64,000 nt of DNA from Campylobacter troglodytis. Lineage in GTDB: Bacteria; Campylobacterota; Campylobacteria; Campylobacterales; Campylobacteraceae. The stretch's first letter is position 1. The number at the start of each line of letters is the position of its first letter. The translations under genes were made by a program, and so were the position numbers. The stretch lies in NCBI RefSeq assembly GCF_006864425.1, contig NZ_QHLI01000006.1, positions 1 through 64,000 of the forward strand. Direction: 5' to 3'. The notes beneath the pieces are model-generated. The model made no database searches. It saw only the letters and a program-made list of their open reading frames with translations, and was not told the DNA's origin. Of this stretch, positions 9,565 to 19,375 are shown piece by piece.

Positions 9565-10560
9565 CTATAATAAATTCAAAATCTTATTAGAATAATAAAA
9601 CTTACCTTCTTGCATAAAGGATTTTTCATTTACAGCGCCTTTGAGCCTAAAAACCTGTATCTTTTCTAAATTTAAATCACTTTTAATCAAATACCCAGTT
9701 TTTTCAAACACATATAAGTTTCCATCATAAACAGTGCTATCATTATATATTGCAAATTTAAATTTTCTTTCAGTTAGCTTATTTAAATTTAAATTTGTTT
9801 TGATAATGTTACCATTCTTAGCAAAAATAAAGATAAAATTATCAGCTAGGATCACAGTTCTAAGATCCTCATTCAAAGAAAAGGTCTCAGTAGGATTTAC
9901 CACTACTATCTTCTTGCTAGTAGCTGCTATCATAGTATCTTCAATCACATCAAGATAGATGATATTATTAAAAAATTCCTCGCTTGAAACAAGCACATCT
10001 TTGATTATCCTTTGGCTTTGCCTATTTACTATAAGTAACTTTCCATCTAAACTTGGATAAACGATAATGCTTTCAAAAAAATGAGGAGAGGCTACCCTAC
10101 TATCTTGGGCTGGTGCAGCAGCAAGGGTTTGGCTAAATTTAATGCCTAGGCTTCTATTTGCTAAGATGATAGTGTTATCAGCCAAAACAAGGGCCAAATC
10201 ATCCCCACTTAAGGCAACGCTTAAAACAGCAGCGTCAAATTTATAAGAATAAAGCTCCTCGTTTTGAGTATCTAAGATCCTTAAATTTCCTTCCCTATCA
10301 GCTATTACAAACTCGTCTGCTTCGTGCCTTAAAAGCATCCAGCCCTTAGGCAAAGAAAAATTCTCAATCACCCCTAAGCCATCTAAAACCTGTCTATTTT
10401 TAAGCCTTGCGTAATTTAAATTTGTATCAATGATACCGGCTTTTAATTTTTTATCATAGCTTAATTTACCCTCTATCCTTTCAGGCTCAAAATACTGCCT
10501 CTTGGTCCCACAGCCAGCAAAGAGCAAAAGACACACAAAAAAAGTAAAAAGCCTTATCAT
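9565..10560 (-). CDS. Outer-membrane lipoprotein, BamB-like beta-propeller
   Basis: A 331-residue protein with a lipoprotein signal (residues 1-17, lipobox LLFAGC, Cys 17). The rest consists of repeated short beta stretches such as EFVIADREGNLRILDTQNEE, SLDGKLLIVNRQSQ, KKIVVVNPTET and NGNIIKTNL, the rhythm of a PQQ-type beta propeller. That architecture and the partner gene resemble BamB, the accessory lipoprotein of the outer-membrane beta-barrel assembly machine. The ATG overlaps the stop of the upstream YfgM-like gene by 4 nt. The BamB assignment is inferred from architecture and context, because sequence identity to proteobacterial BamB is not evident by eye. Confidence 0.7.
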   Translation of the reverse strand: MIRLFTFFVCLLLFAGCGTKRQYFEPERIEGKLSYDKKLKAGIIDTNLNYARLKNRQVLDGLGVIENFSLPKGWMLLRHEADEFVIADREGNLRILDTQNEELYSYKFDAAVLSVALSGDDLALVLADNTIILANRSLGIKFSQTLAAAPAQDSRVASPHFFESIIVYPSLDGKLLIVNRQSQRIIKDVLVSSEEFFNNIIYLDVIEDTMIAATSKKIVVVNPTETFSLNEDLRTVILADNFIFIFAKNGNIIKTNLNLNKLTERKFKFAIYNDSTVYDGNLYVFEKTGYLIKSDLNLEKIQVFRLKGAVNEKSFMQEGKFYYSNKILNLL

Positions 10561-11105
10561 TTAATGCCCTTATAATGCTTGAAATTATTGACTAGATCTT
10601 TAAGCTCAGAATTAAGAGGAATTTGAGCTAAGATTAGATCAGCCTCCTCGATCTTACCCTCCTTTAAAAGCTCATAAGCCTCCAAAATAAGCTTATACTC
10701 CTTTAAAAATTTAGAATCAGCCATAAAATTTGCATTTAATATCTCCTTAACCAAGGGATCAAGCTTTAAATTTAAGGCCTCTTGCAAGGCATTTGAATCC
10801 TCCAAAGACATCAAAAAGATGACATATAAGTTTGGATTATTTTTTTTAAGAAGCTCTAAATTCTCGCTATTGGTTGGATTATCAATTAGGCTCATAAAAA
10901 GATCATTATTCTTTGACACAGCAGCACTTTTAAAGGCACTACTTGCATAATAATAAATAATAAAAATTAAAAAAATGCCAAGCAAGGAAAGGATGATAAA
11001 TTTGTATTTTCTAAAAAATCTTTCTCCTTTTATAAAATTTTCTATCATTTGCTCCTCAGCTCCTAAGCGGCTTTTAACAGCTTGTAGATTATCTTTTAAA
11101 CTCAT
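10557..11105 (-). CDS. YfgM-like single-pass membrane protein
   Basis: A 182-residue protein: cytoplasmic N-terminus of about 30 residues, one membrane helix at roughly 33-54 (YKFIILSLLGIFLIFIIYYY), then a helical periplasmic domain with leucine-rich TPR-like helices (LKEYKLILEAYELLKEGKIEEADLIL). Topology and size match YfgM, an ancillary SecYEG-associated protein. Its reading frame overlaps the BamB-like gene as yfgM precedes bamB in enterobacteria. First gene of a minus-strand run toward coaX, mqo and pyk, divergent from gatC. Confidence 0.65.
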   Translation of the reverse strand: MSLKDNLQAVKSRLGAEEQMIENFIKGERFFRKYKFIILSLLGIFLIFIIYYYASSAFKSAAVSKNNDLFMSLIDNPTNSENLELLKKNNPNLYVIFLMSLEDSNALQEALNLKLDPLVKEILNANFMADSKFLKEYKLILEAYELLKEGKIEEADLILAQIPLNSELKDLVNNFKHYKGIK

Positions 11106-11181
11106 TGTCTATCCTTAAAATCAAATGGCTTATTGTAACATTAAAAAATTACAAATAATTTAAAAAATGATAATTTTATGT

Positions 11182-11187
11182 TATAAT
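11182..11187 (+). promoter_or_regulatory. Probable sigma-70 -10 box for gatC-cvpA-fur-lysS-glyA
   Basis: TATAAT in the context ATGTTATAATGATT, 36 bases before the gatC ATG, preceded by AT-rich tracts as is usual for Campylobacter promoters, which lack a clear -35 box. It sits in the 117-bp divergent spacer between the YfgM-like gene and gatC. Confidence 0.6.
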
Positions 11188-11222
11188 GATTTTTGAAATT
11201 TCAAAGAGGATAAACTGAGAAA

Positions 11223-11504
11223 ATGAAGATCGACGGTGAATTATTAAACAAATTAGAAAAATTAAGTGCTATAATTATCCAAGATGACAAAAGGGCTCAG
11301 ATTAAGGATCAGCTTAGTGAGATCGTGGGCTTTGTTGAGGTGCTAAATGAGCTTGATCTTAAAGAGCTTAAAGCAAATTTAGAGACAAAAAAGCTTCCTT
11401 TTAGAAAGGATGAGCCTAAAAGCTCTGAGGTAATCGAGGCTCTTTTAAAGCACTCTCCTGCTCAAAAGGAGCATTTTTTTTTGGTGCCAAAGATTATAGA
11501 GTAA
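11223..11504 (+). CDS. gatC: Aspartyl/glutamyl-tRNA amidotransferase subunit C
   Basis: A 93-residue subunit of GatCAB, which amidates Glu-tRNA(Gln) and Asp-tRNA(Asn). It has the family pattern of an N-terminal helix (LLNKLEKLSAIII), a middle helix (IKDQLSEIVGFVEVLNELDL) and the extended end with R-KDEPK and HFFLVPKIIE. Normal length. gatA and gatB are not in the window. First gene of the fur-containing operon; cvpA begins 8 bp later. Confidence 0.9.
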   Translation: MKIDGELLNKLEKLSAIIIQDDKRAQIKDQLSEIVGFVEVLNELDLKELKANLETKKLPFRKDEPKSSEVIEALLKHSPAQKEHFFLVPKIIE

Positions 11505-11511
11505 GGAAGAG

Positions 11512-12087
11512 ATGATGAATCTTTATTGGTTTGACATACTAATACTTGCCTTTACCTTTCTTTTAGGTTTAAGGGGCATAATCAGCGGACTTGTGAAGGA
11601 AGTTTTTGGGCTTTTGGGCATCATAGGTGGTGTCTTACTTGCTTCTAGATATTCTCAAACAGTAGGTCAGCTTATAGATAGTAAAATTTATAAGATCGCA
11701 AACGATGATCTTATGCTCTTTGCTGGCTTTCTTGTAATCCTAATCATCTTTTGGATACTTTGCTTACTTATGGGGCTTTTATTATCAAAGCTAGTTACTA
11801 TGAGTGGGCTTGGCTTTTTAAACCGCTTGGGTGGCTTTTTGTTTGGATGTGCTAAGATCTTTTTAATCTTTGCCATACTCATCTTTTGCATAGGAAGATT
11901 TAGCTATTTTGACGAGCAGCTTGATAAATACACCCAAGGAAGCTTCATCTTACCCACACTCAAAAAGGCAGGTGCCTTTATAATGAATAACCCCTCAGTT
12001 AAAAAGGGCATAGATGAGACCATAAATAGCTTTGATCTAGAAAGCAAAGAGCTAGAAAACACAGCTGAAAACAACACTACACACTAA
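11512..12087 (+). CDS. cvpA: CvpA family membrane protein
   Basis: A 191-residue protein with four predicted membrane helices (about 5-25, 28-45, 65-88 and 103-125) and a charged C-terminal tail rich in Asn and Glu. The early motif [25 protein letters not shown] is the CvpA signature (residue run abbreviated from the protein). Family knowledge: CvpA was linked to colicin V export and to envelope homeostasis; its molecular role is not settled. AAGGAAG precedes the first of two consecutive ATGs. Lies between gatC and fur. Confidence 0.85.
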   Translation: MMNLYWFDILILAFTFLLGLRGIISGLVKEVFGLLGIIGGVLLASRYSQTVGQLIDSKIYKIANDDLMLFAGFLVILIIFWILCLLMGLLLSKLVTMSGLGFLNRLGGFLFGCAKIFLIFAILIFCIGRFSYFDEQLDKYTQGSFILPTLKKAGAFIMNNPSVKKGIDETINSFDLESKELENTAENNTTH

Positions 12088-12098
12088 AAGGAGAAAAA

Positions 12099-12569
12099 AT
12101 GTTTATAGAAAATATGGAGTATGATGTGCTTTTGGAGAAATTTAAGAAAATTCTCAAAGAAAGCGGACTTAAATACACAAGACAAAGGGAGGTTGTGCTT
12201 AAAATACTCTATCATAGCGATATGCACTATACCCCAGAAGCCTTGTATTTGGAAGTTAAAAAAAGAGAACCCGATTTAAATATAGGCATAGCCACAGTTT
12301 ATCGAACCTTGAATTTGCTTGAAGAATCAGAAATGGTAACATCTCTTAGCTTTGGAGCTGCTGGGAAAAAATTTGAGCTTGCAAACAAGCCTCACCACGA
12401 CCACTTGATTTGTAAAAACTGCGGCAAGATCGTTGAATTTGAAAACTCCATAGTAGAAAGACAACAAGCCCTAATCGCAAAGGAACATAAATTCAAGCTC
12501 ACAGGACATTTGATGCAACTTTATGGCATTTGCGAAACTTGCAACAACCAAGGCAAAGTGAAATTTTAA
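12099..12569 (+). CDS. fur: Ferric uptake regulator Fur
   Basis: A 156-residue iron-responsive repressor. The winged helix contains [16 protein letters not shown] and [15 protein letters not shown]; the metal site region reads [18 protein letters not shown], and a second CETC pair near residue 147 gives the structural zinc site. The two CxxC motifs and the His cluster are intact, so it should be functional. It follows AAAAGGAG. The stop TAA shares one base with the lysS ATG, so lysS is translationally coupled to an iron regulator, as I recall it is in C. jejuni. Confidence 0.95.
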   Translation: MFIENMEYDVLLEKFKKILKESGLKYTRQREVVLKILYHSDMHYTPEALYLEVKKREPDLNIGIATVYRTLNLLEESEMVTSLSFGAAGKKFELANKPHHDHLICKNCGKIVEFENSIVERQQALIAKEHKFKLTGHLMQLYGICETCNNQGKVKF

Positions 12570-14173
12570 TGTTTCAAAGCCAGCTCGAACAGCAAAAAAT
12601 CATTAAGGCGAACGAATTTCGCAGTGCCGGAATCAACCCTTATCCGCATTTTTTAAGCAAGGAAATAAGCATTGCCAAATTTCGCGAAAAATTCAGCTAT
12701 ATAAAAGACAGCGAAATAAAACGCGATGAAAGCGTGAATTTAAGCCTAGCAGGACGGCTTAAACTGCTTAGGGTGGCTGGCAAATCGACCTTTGCAAATA
12801 TCGAGGATGAAAGCGGCTCACTTCAAATCTATTTTAACAAAGACGCGCTCGGAGATGAATTTTACACGCTCGTTAAAAAGAATTTAGAAGTTGGCGACAT
12901 AGTTTTAGCAATAGGCTATCCTTTCGTAACGAACACAGGCGAATTTAGCCTGCATTTAAGGGAGTTAAAACTTGCTGCAAAGGCTATCACGCCTTTGCCT
13001 GAGAAGTTTCACGGGCTTAGCGACATTGAGACAAGATACCGCAAAAGATATTTAGATATGATTATGAATGGCGACATTCGCCGCGATTTTGCCTTGCGTT
13101 CGCGTATAGTAAGCCTTGTGCGTAAATTTTTTGAAGACAAAGGCTTTTTAGAAGTGGAAACGCCTATGATGCACCCCATTGCAGGTGGTGCAAACGCAAA
13201 GCCTTTCATCACTCATCACAATGCACTTGGGGTTGATAGATATTTGCGAATCGCCCCTGAGCTTCATTTAAAGCGTCTCATCGTAGGGGGCTTTGAGGCT
13301 GTTTTTGAGATAAATCGCTGCTTTCGCAACGAGGGTATGGATTTGACGCATAACCCTGAATTTACCACGATTGAGTTTTACTGGGCTTATCATAATTATA
13401 AGGATTTAATGGATTTAACGGAGAATTTATTACAAATTCTGCTTAAAGAGCTGAATTTAGGGCAGATTTTGGAATTTGATGGGCTTAAAATCGATTTTTC
13501 AAAGCCATTTGAGCGAATTTCTTATCAAAATGCCTTGATTAAGTATGGCAATTTAGATGAAAATTTGATAAATGACAAAGAAAGGATTTTAGCAAAATTA
13601 AAAAGCGAGGGCGTTGAGGTGAATGAAAGCCTTGATTTAGGGCATTTACAAGCCGAGCTTTTTGACACATTCGTGGAGGATAAGCTAGTTAATCCCACCT
13701 TTATCACGGATTTTCCCATTTCAATTAGCCCACTTTCACGCAGAAGCGAGGCAAATGCTGAAATAGCCGAAAGGTTTGAGCTTTTCATAGCTGGCAAAGA
13801 GCTAGCAAATGGCTTTAATGAGCTAAACGACCCACTGGATCAATATGAGCGTTTTAAAAAGCAAGTGGAGGCAAAGCGTGCTGGCGATGAGGAAGCTTGC
13901 GAGATGGATGAGGACTTTGTAAATGCCCTTGCCTACGCGATGCCACCAACAGCAGGCGAGGGCATAGGCATAGATAGGCTTGTGATGCTACTTTTGGGTA
14001 AAAAATCCATTCGCGATGTGATTTTATTCCCAGCTATGCGCCCTTTAAAGAGCGAGCAAGGCGAAAATTCAGCAAAAGCCTTGAATTTCAATGAGAATTT
14101 AAGTGAGAATTCAGCAAAAAATTCAAGCAAAAACGAAAATTTTAAAGAAAATTTGGCACAAAAAAAGGAGTAA
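12569..14173 (+). CDS. lysS: Lysyl-tRNA synthetase (class II) with a low-complexity tail
   Basis: A 534-residue synthetase. I start at MFQSQLEQ (ATG 12569, overlapping the fur stop) rather than 13 codons earlier inside fur. An OB-fold anticodon domain is followed by class II motifs: motif 1 around [20 protein letters not shown], motif 2 [16 protein letters not shown], motif 3 [13 protein letters not shown]. The family ends near [10 protein letters not shown]; here about 35 more residues follow, rich in Asn, Ser, Glu and Lys ([19 protein letters not shown]). The tail is encoded by AAATTC-rich DNA like that in nearby intergenic repeats. glyA starts 3 bases after the stop. Confidence 0.95.
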   Translation: MFQSQLEQQKIIKANEFRSAGINPYPHFLSKEISIAKFREKFSYIKDSEIKRDESVNLSLAGRLKLLRVAGKSTFANIEDESGSLQIYFNKDALGDEFYTLVKKNLEVGDIVLAIGYPFVTNTGEFSLHLRELKLAAKAITPLPEKFHGLSDIETRYRKRYLDMIMNGDIRRDFALRSRIVSLVRKFFEDKGFLEVETPMMHPIAGGANAKPFITHHNALGVDRYLRIAPELHLKRLIVGGFEAVFEINRCFRNEGMDLTHNPEFTTIEFYWAYHNYKDLMDLTENLLQILLKELNLGQILEFDGLKIDFSKPFERISYQNALIKYGNLDENLINDKERILAKLKSEGVEVNESLDLGHLQAELFDTFVEDKLVNPTFITDFPISISPLSRRSEANAEIAERFELFIAGKELANGFNELNDPLDQYERFKKQVEAKRAGDEEACEMDEDFVNALAYAMPPTAGEGIGIDRLVMLLLGKKSIRDVILFPAMRPLKSEQGENSAKALNFNENLSENSAKNSSKNENFKENLAQKKE

Positions 14174-14175
14174 AA

Positions 14176-15420
14176 ATGAGTTTAGAAAACTTTGATAAAG
14201 AAATTTATGAGTTAACAAACAAAGAGTGGCAAAGGCAGTGTAATTACCTAGAAATGATAGCTAGCGAGAATTTTACCCTACCCGAAGTTATGGAGGTAGC
14301 AGGTTCTGTGCTTACAAATAAATATGCCGAGGGCTATCCGCAAAAAAGATATTATGGAGGCTGTGAATTTGTCGATGAGATAGAAAGCCTTGCCATTGAG
14401 CGTTGCAAGAAATTATTTGAGTGCAAGTTCGCAAATGTGCAACCAAATTCAGGCTCGCAGGCAAATCAAGGCGTTTATATGGCTTTGCTAAATAGGGGCG
14501 ATAAGATTTTGGGTATGGATTTAAGCAACGGCGGACACCTAACCCACGGCGCAAAGGTAAATGCCTCGGGCAAGATTTATGAGAGCTTTTCTTATGGGGT
14601 AGAGCTTGATGGGCGTATAAATTACGAAAAGGTGCGTGAAATCGCACATATAGTAAAGCCCAAAATGATAGTATGTGGGGCAAGTGCTTATGCGAGAATA
14701 ATAGACTTTGCCAAATTTAGAGAAATCGCAGATGAGGTGGGCGCTTACTTGTTTGCCGACATAGCCCATATAGCAGGGCTTGTAGCGGGCGGGGTGCATC
14801 CAAGTCCTTTTCCACACGCTCACATTGTAAGCTCGACAACGCATAAAACCTTGAGGGGACCTCGTGGGGGCATTATAATGACCAATGATGAGGAAATTGC
14901 TAAAAAGATAAACTCAGCCATTTTTCCTGGAATTCAAGGCGGACCCCTAATGCACATCATCGCGGCAAAGGCGGTTGGCTTTAAGTATAATCTAAGCGAG
15001 GAATGGAAAAGCTATGCTACGCAGGTTGTTAAAAACGCTCAAAGCCTTGCTAAAACGCTAATTTCAAGGGGCTATAAGCTAGTAAGCGAAGGCACGGATA
15101 ATCATTTGGTTTTAATGAGCTTTTTAGATAAAGAATTTAGCGGAAAAGAAGCGGATTTGGCACTTGAAAATGCGGGCATTACGGCAAATAAAAACACGGT
15201 GCCGGGCGAAACCCGCTCTCCCTTTGTAACAAGCGGATTAAGGCTTGGCACTCCAGCCCTTACTGCAAGGGGCTTTAAGGAAAAAGAGCTTGAATTTGTG
15301 GCACATAAAATCGCAAATGTTTTGGACGACATAAAAAATGAAAATTTGCAAAGTGAAATAAAAGCCGAGCTTAAAGAGCTTGCAAGCAAATTTATCATCT
15401 ATGAAAGGGCTATGTTTTGA
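14176..15420 (+). CDS. glyA: Serine hydroxymethyltransferase
   Basis: A 414-residue PLP enzyme converting serine and tetrahydrofolate to glycine and methylene-tetrahydrofolate. Motifs: [44 protein letters not shown], and the PLP lysine in [14 protein letters not shown] (near residue 228). Full length, ends within the usual [16 protein letters not shown] domain plus helix. Last member of gatC-cvpA-fur-lysS-glyA; AAAAAAGGAG before the ATG overlaps the lysS end. Confidence 0.96.
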   Translation: MSLENFDKEIYELTNKEWQRQCNYLEMIASENFTLPEVMEVAGSVLTNKYAEGYPQKRYYGGCEFVDEIESLAIERCKKLFECKFANVQPNSGSQANQGVYMALLNRGDKILGMDLSNGGHLTHGAKVNASGKIYESFSYGVELDGRINYEKVREIAHIVKPKMIVCGASAYARIIDFAKFREIADEVGAYLFADIAHIAGLVAGGVHPSPFPHAHIVSSTTHKTLRGPRGGIIMTNDEEIAKKINSAIFPGIQGGPLMHIIAAKAVGFKYNLSEEWKSYATQVVKNAQSLAKTLISRGYKLVSEGTDNHLVLMSFLDKEFSGKEADLALENAGITANKNTVPGETRSPFVTSGLRLGTPALTARGFKEKELEFVAHKIANVLDDIKNENLQSEIKAELKELASKFIIYERAMF

Positions 15421-15711
15421 GGGTTTTGGCTTTAAATTTTTATTTTAAGTTTTTGTTAAAATTCATAAGTTTGCCCAATTTAAATAATAGATCTTTGGTG
15501 AAATTTAAAAATTACACAAGGCTTCAAAAGAATGAGGTGTTTTTGAATTTTATAAACAAGAAAGACAAAAAAATAGCCACATTTTTAAGAACATTAAACA
15601 ATCAGTTTTGTTGTGAATTTATGCAAAACATAAATTCAGCCACAAAAATCTTGCACAAGGTAAGATATTTTAAAGCTTATAATATTTTAAACAAGATAAA
15701 AGGATTTAGTT
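15421..15711 (+). other. Spacer between glyA and the DUF1882 gene
   Basis: An open frame of 102 codons spans 15417-15725, but it is lysine/asparagine/phenylalanine-rich, starts inside the glyA stop region without a ribosome site and overlaps the next gene. I see no gene here. Confidence 0.5.
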
Positions 15712-16257
15712 TTGATACCGTCTAACGAGCTTGCACTTATTAAAATGGTGAGCGATCATTATTACATCAAAAAAGATAAGATAGTAAATAAATTTACTTA
15801 TAGAGGAAGGTATTTTTTTGATCGCTTTGAAAGGGTTAGTGCCACCTTGAATTCTATGCTAATTAGAGATCATTTTGATCGCAAGATCATTATAGCCCAC
15901 GATCTGCTTGGAAGAAACGGCATAGTTGAGAACATAGTTTTTGATTATAATGGCTTTAATGCCGATAGATTTTGGCACAGAGCCCAGCTTGTTTTAAGAG
16001 AAGAGGGCTTTATGAATTTTACTGCTTACAAGACAAAAACAAGGGGACATTTGCACCTCTACATACACAAGGGACATACCACCTTCAACGAAGGCTGTCA
16101 GCTTGCAAGTAAGCTGTCTATGCTCTTTGCTAGCAAGATGCCTGTTGAGTGGAGAGCCTTTCCTACCATTAATTTACCAAAAGAGTATAACATAATGGCA
16201 CTTCCTTATGAGGTTTTCAAAAAAGAACGAGGCTCAGCTTGGTCTAAGCATATGTAA
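15712..16257 (+). CDS. DUF1882 family protein (Campylobacterota-specific)
   Basis: A 181-residue protein. TTG start at 15712, chosen for AAAAGGA 9 bases upstream and because it precedes the conserved N-terminus [19 protein letters not shown]. The rest is a compact mixed alpha/beta domain ([52 protein letters not shown]). The family is confined to Campylobacter and Helicobacter as I recall; its function is unknown. It has no signal peptide. It is 11 bp upstream of a SPOR-domain gene, as in C. jejuni (Cj0403-Cj0404 from memory). Confidence 0.8.
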   Translation: MIPSNELALIKMVSDHYYIKKDKIVNKFTYRGRYFFDRFERVSATLNSMLIRDHFDRKIIIAHDLLGRNGIVENIVFDYNGFNADRFWHRAQLVLREEGFMNFTAYKTKTRGHLHLYIHKGHTTFNEGCQLASKLSMLFASKMPVEWRAFPTINLPKEYNIMALPYEVFKKERGSAWSKHM

Positions 16258-16268
16258 AAGGAGAGAGG

Positions 16269-17093
16269 ATGCAAGATAAGAATAATTTTGATGATTTGAT
16301 TTTAGGCAAGAGCAACAAAAGCGAAAAGATAAAAAAGATACTTTTAAGGGTAATAGCCTTAGTTATATTATTTTTAGTGGTGATGATAGTTATGAAGCTT
16401 ATAAATAGCGGAGAGGAAAGACCCTCTCAAACGCTTTTCCCACCAGAGCCTGGCTCAGATACAGGCTTTCAAGACATACCTGTGATGGATAATGCAACCG
16501 AGCTTGATGATTTTGCTAGACTAAGACAGATAATGCAAGGAGGAGATGATAGCGTGTCCCTTGAAGACAATCAAACAAGCAGTTTTGTTGCCCCCTTGCC
16601 TCAAGAACCTGTGGCCACTCCAAAGCCTCAAGCAGATCCAAAACCTGAGTCAAAGCCAGCTGTGGCTACTCCACAAGTAGCTACACCAAAACCTGAGTCA
16701 AAGCCGGTTGTTGCACCACAAGTAGCCACCCCAAAGCCACCTGTGGCTACTCCAAAGCCTGAGCCAAAACCTGAATCAAAGCCAGTAGCTTCTCAAAAAC
16801 CAGCTCCTACGAATCCAGAAAAGCTCTTTGAAGGAGCAAATCTTTCAGATCAAAAGCTAAGTGCTGGTTCTTACATACAGATCTTTTCGGTTTCAAATTT
16901 TGATCCCAAATCAAGAGAGTTGGCCCTCATAGAACAAAACGGCTACAAATACAAGCTTTACAAGACCAAGCTAAACGACAAGGACATCACAAGGGTGCTT
17001 GTAGGACCCTTTACAAAGGATGAGTTGCAAAACGAGCTTAAAAAGGTGCAAGAAAAGATAAAAAAAGAAGCCTTTGTCTTTCAGGTAAAATGA
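16269..17093 (+). CDS. SPOR-domain membrane protein with a Pro/Lys repeat linker
   Basis: A 274-residue bitopic protein: cytoplasmic N-terminus, membrane helix at about 22-43 (IKKILLRVIALVILFLVVMI), a periplasmic linker at about 110-190 built from imperfect repeats of PKPESKP and VATPQVATPKP, then a C-terminal SPOR domain (GSYIQIFSVSNFDPKS ... KTKLNDKDITRVLVGPFT). SPOR domains bind denuded peptidoglycan at division sites, so a role in the septum or cell wall is likely. The repeated linker DNA could change length by slippage. AAAGGAGAGAGG precedes the ATG. Confidence 0.88.
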   Translation: MQDKNNFDDLILGKSNKSEKIKKILLRVIALVILFLVVMIVMKLINSGEERPSQTLFPPEPGSDTGFQDIPVMDNATELDDFARLRQIMQGGDDSVSLEDNQTSSFVAPLPQEPVATPKPQADPKPESKPAVATPQVATPKPESKPVVAPQVATPKPPVATPKPEPKPESKPVASQKPAPTNPEKLFEGANLSDQKLSAGSYIQIFSVSNFDPKSRELALIEQNGYKYKLYKTKLNDKDITRVLVGPFTKDELQNELKKVQEKIKKEAFVFQVK

Positions 17094-17253
17094 AAATGTG
17101 CTGAATTTACTTTGAATTTTGCTGAATTTAGCGAAAATTCAGGGTAAATGCTTGAATTTAAAAGGGCGAATTTGCTTTGAATTAAATCAAATTCAAAGAA
17201 TGTTTGAATTTAAAGCTGACTTTGCTTTGAATTTATGCTTTGGAAAACGCAAA

Positions 17254-17323
17254 AGCCCCCTCACTTTTGCTTCGTGCTACGCGTCTTGCAACCCGCCCTT
17301 GCGGAGAGGGGTTGGGGTGGGTA
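17254..17323. repeat. Palindromic CCCCTC/GAGGGG repeat, first copy
   Basis: Contains CCCGCCCTTGCGGAGAGGGG followed by TTGGGGTGGGTA. A second, more perfect copy lies at 17555-17588 (CCCCCTCCCTTGCGGAGGGG, then GTTGGGGGTGGGT). Both are GC-rich islands in very AT-rich DNA and can form hairpins closing on TTGC. Such motifs are common intergenic palindromes in many bacteria. A 38-bp module copy (17265-17292) is embedded here. Confidence 0.7.
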
Positions 17324-17354
17324 AGTTTTGTTTAAATTTCTAAAAAAATCACAA

Positions 17355-17475
17355 GGCAGGCTCGTCTTTCGGCGATAAATTGATTTTAGCGAACTCGGCA
17401 GACCGCTGTCGCTTTTAGTCTAGCCTTCGTCCGCTAAAATCAATTTCTCACTCGAAATACTGCACCTTTGATTTG
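17355..17475 (-). repeat. Structured dispersed repeat, copy 1
   Basis: On the minus strand it reads GGTGCAGTATTTCGAGTGAG, then a long stem whose arms are TTGATTTTAGCG and CGCTAAAATCAA, enclosing AGAC...GTCT, and ends TATCGCCGAAAGACGA. A diverged copy on the plus strand at 32551-32664 keeps the flanks and the pairing. It may be a mobile palindrome or a structured RNA. No open frame is shared. Confidence 0.7.
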
Positions 17476-17554
17476 ATTTAACTGAAAATTCAGGCTTTTG
17501 CCTGAATTTTAGCTGTAATTTTGAGTAAATTTGTGAATTTTTTTAGTATAAAAA

Positions 17555-17588
17555 CCCCCTCCCTTGCGGAGGGGGTTGGGGGTGGGTA
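17555..17588. repeat. Palindromic CCCCTC/GAGGGG repeat, second copy
   Basis: CCCCCTCCC-TTGC-GGAGGGGG forms a stem of 7-8 GC pairs, followed by TTGGGGGTGGGT. See the first copy at 17254-17323. Confidence 0.7.
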
Positions 17589-17608
17589 TCAAGGCGTGAG
17601 CCTTGAAA

Positions 17609-17776
17609 GTGGCGACAAAAAATGCTTACCGCAAAAACAAAGTGTTCTGCTTGCAGTTGCGAGTGTGTAGCACGAAGCAAAAAAATGAATCGAAACTCTT
17701 TGATCCGAGCTAAAAAATCACTCTCAAGCGATTAAGGCTCGTTCAAAGGCAACCCAAATTTGAAACTTTGTTTTTG
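17609..17776 (-). repeat. Second dispersed repeat family (about 170 bp), copy 1
   Basis: On the minus strand it contains GTTGCC, then CCTTAATCGCTTGAG and a GTGATTTTTT arm (terminator-like hairpin), the 38-bp module, and CACTTTGTTTTTGCGGTAAG followed by TTGTCGCCA. A second copy lies on the plus strand at 57757-57930 with the same order of parts. Next to it, GTGGATTGTTTCGC at about 17811 resembles the ends of the CGTCATTGCGAG elements. Confidence 0.7.
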
Positions 17777-17892
17777 CCACAAGTGTTGCAAAAATAACCT
17801 TTGAATTTGTGGATTGTTTCGCTATGTTCGCAACCAGCCCTGTGGGCATTTGCAAGGTAAAGCCTAGCATATTTAAAAACGAAAGTGTCAAA

Positions 17893-18885
17893 ATGAAAGC
17901 CTTTGCTGTATTTGGAAATCCAATTTCTCACTCGCTCTCGCCACGCATACACAACAATGCCATAAAAAAGTTGAATTTAAATGCCTTTTATGGCCGTTTT
18001 CATCTCACAAATGCAAATGATTTAAGAGAAAGTATTTTTAAGCTAGGATTAAGAGGGGCAAATATAACTCTGCCTTTCAAAGAAGAAGCCTTAAAAATAG
18101 CGGATTTTAAGGACAAGATGGCTTTAAATATAGGCTCGGCAAATACCTTGCTTGTAAGAGACTCTAAAATTCACGCATATAATACTGATGGCATAGGCTT
18201 TTTGCAAGCAATTGCTGAATTTAAGGAGCTTAAAAGTGCTTTGATCTTGGGTGCTGGAGGCACGGCAAGGGCCTTGGCTTTTGTTTTGGCACAAAATGGC
18301 ATAAAAGTAAGCATAGCAAATCGCAGTATGGGGTCTTTAAAGCATTTTGCACATTATAAAACCGCTCTTTATGAAGATTTGCTTGAAAATTTAGATAAAA
18401 ATTCAAGCAAAAAAAATAACGAGCTTTTAAGCAAAAATCTAAATAAAATTCTTGGCACAAATGCCTTTGATCTAATCATAAACACGACCTCAGCAGGACT
18501 TAAAGATGAGAATTTGCCCTGCGATGAGCAGCTTTTAAAAGCACTTTTAAGCAAGGCAAAATATGCCTTTGAGGTGATTTATGGTAAACAAACTCCATTT
18601 TTGCATCTTGCACACTCGTTTAAAATACCTTGCAAGGACGGAGCGGAAATGCTTTTATGGCAGGGCGTTTTTGCCTTTGAGTTGTTTTTTGATCTTTACA
18701 AAAATGAGATTTTTGATTTAGATTCTAAACTCTTTAAAAATTCAAAAACCAGTTTAAATTCAAGCTTAAAAAATTCAACACATTCAAAAAGCTCACACAA
18801 TTTAAATTCTAAAAATTCAAAGAATTTAAAACTAAGAAGGCTCATTTTTAATGCTATGAGCGAGGCCTTGAATTTAAAAGTTTAG
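17893..18885 (+). CDS. aroE: Shikimate dehydrogenase with two Asn/Ser/Lys-rich insertions
   Basis: A 330-residue enzyme reducing 3-dehydroshikimate with NADPH in the chorismate pathway. I start at MKAFAVFGNP (ATG 17893), where the family begins; 28 open codons upstream lie in repeat DNA. Motifs: NPISHSLSPRIHN, ANITLPFKEEA (catalytic Lys), NTDGIGF, GAGGTARAL, INTTSAGL and DGAEMLLWQGVFAFELF. It is about 60 residues longer than usual. One insertion lies near residues 162-187 (NLDKNSSKKNNELLSKNL), another at about 275-314 (NSKTSLNSSLKNS and following). Both are encoded by AAATTC-rich DNA. Core residues are intact, so activity is plausible. Confidence 0.93.
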   Translation: MKAFAVFGNPISHSLSPRIHNNAIKKLNLNAFYGRFHLTNANDLRESIFKLGLRGANITLPFKEEALKIADFKDKMALNIGSANTLLVRDSKIHAYNTDGIGFLQAIAEFKELKSALILGAGGTARALAFVLAQNGIKVSIANRSMGSLKHFAHYKTALYEDLLENLDKNSSKKNNELLSKNLNKILGTNAFDLIINTTSAGLKDENLPCDEQLLKALLSKAKYAFEVIYGKQTPFLHLAHSFKIPCKDGAEMLLWQGVFAFELFFDLYKNEIFDLDSKLFKNSKTSLNSSLKNSTHSKSSHNLNSKNSKNLKLRRLIFNAMSEALNLKV

Positions 18886-19375
18886 ATTACAAAACTTTCT
18901 CATTTAAACCTTGACAAGCAAGGCTAGTTCTTGGAAAATCTTAACAAGTAACTTTTGCTTAAACATTTAGCCTTGAATATACTCTTTTTTAAAAGAATTA
19001 ATCTAAGAAGTTTTGTGAAACAAAATCAACACTGTTTTTAAAAAAGTCTTTTTTAAAAGATCTTGGGCCTTATTCTAAATTTAACAAATTATGTAAAGAC
19101 CTACCTTATGAAGACTTTGCTTTGCTACATTTATAAGCAACTTGATGCTAAGTTTGTGAATTTATTTGTGAGCTTCTATGAATTTGAAAGATTTGGCTTT
19201 ATGTGAATTATAAAACACTCAAAATAGCTTACAAATTTTAATTTTGCGTGAATTTACTTTGACAAAAACCTAGTCTTGCATTTTTTGTATTTAGCCTTTT
19301 GCATATCTTGTGCCTTGAATTTTTTACGACAAAGTTAGGCAAAACCTAAATTTTAGCTTTTCTTAAAGGAAAATT

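Noticed and set aside
15417-15725. 102-codon frame between glyA and the DUF1882 gene
   Set aside because: Starts within the glyA stop, lacks a ribosome site, overlaps the real TTG-started gene, low-complexity Lys/Asn/Phe composition.
17119-17343. 74-codon frame
   Set aside because: Runs through GAATTT filler and the palindromic repeat; the apparent peptide is repeat DNA.
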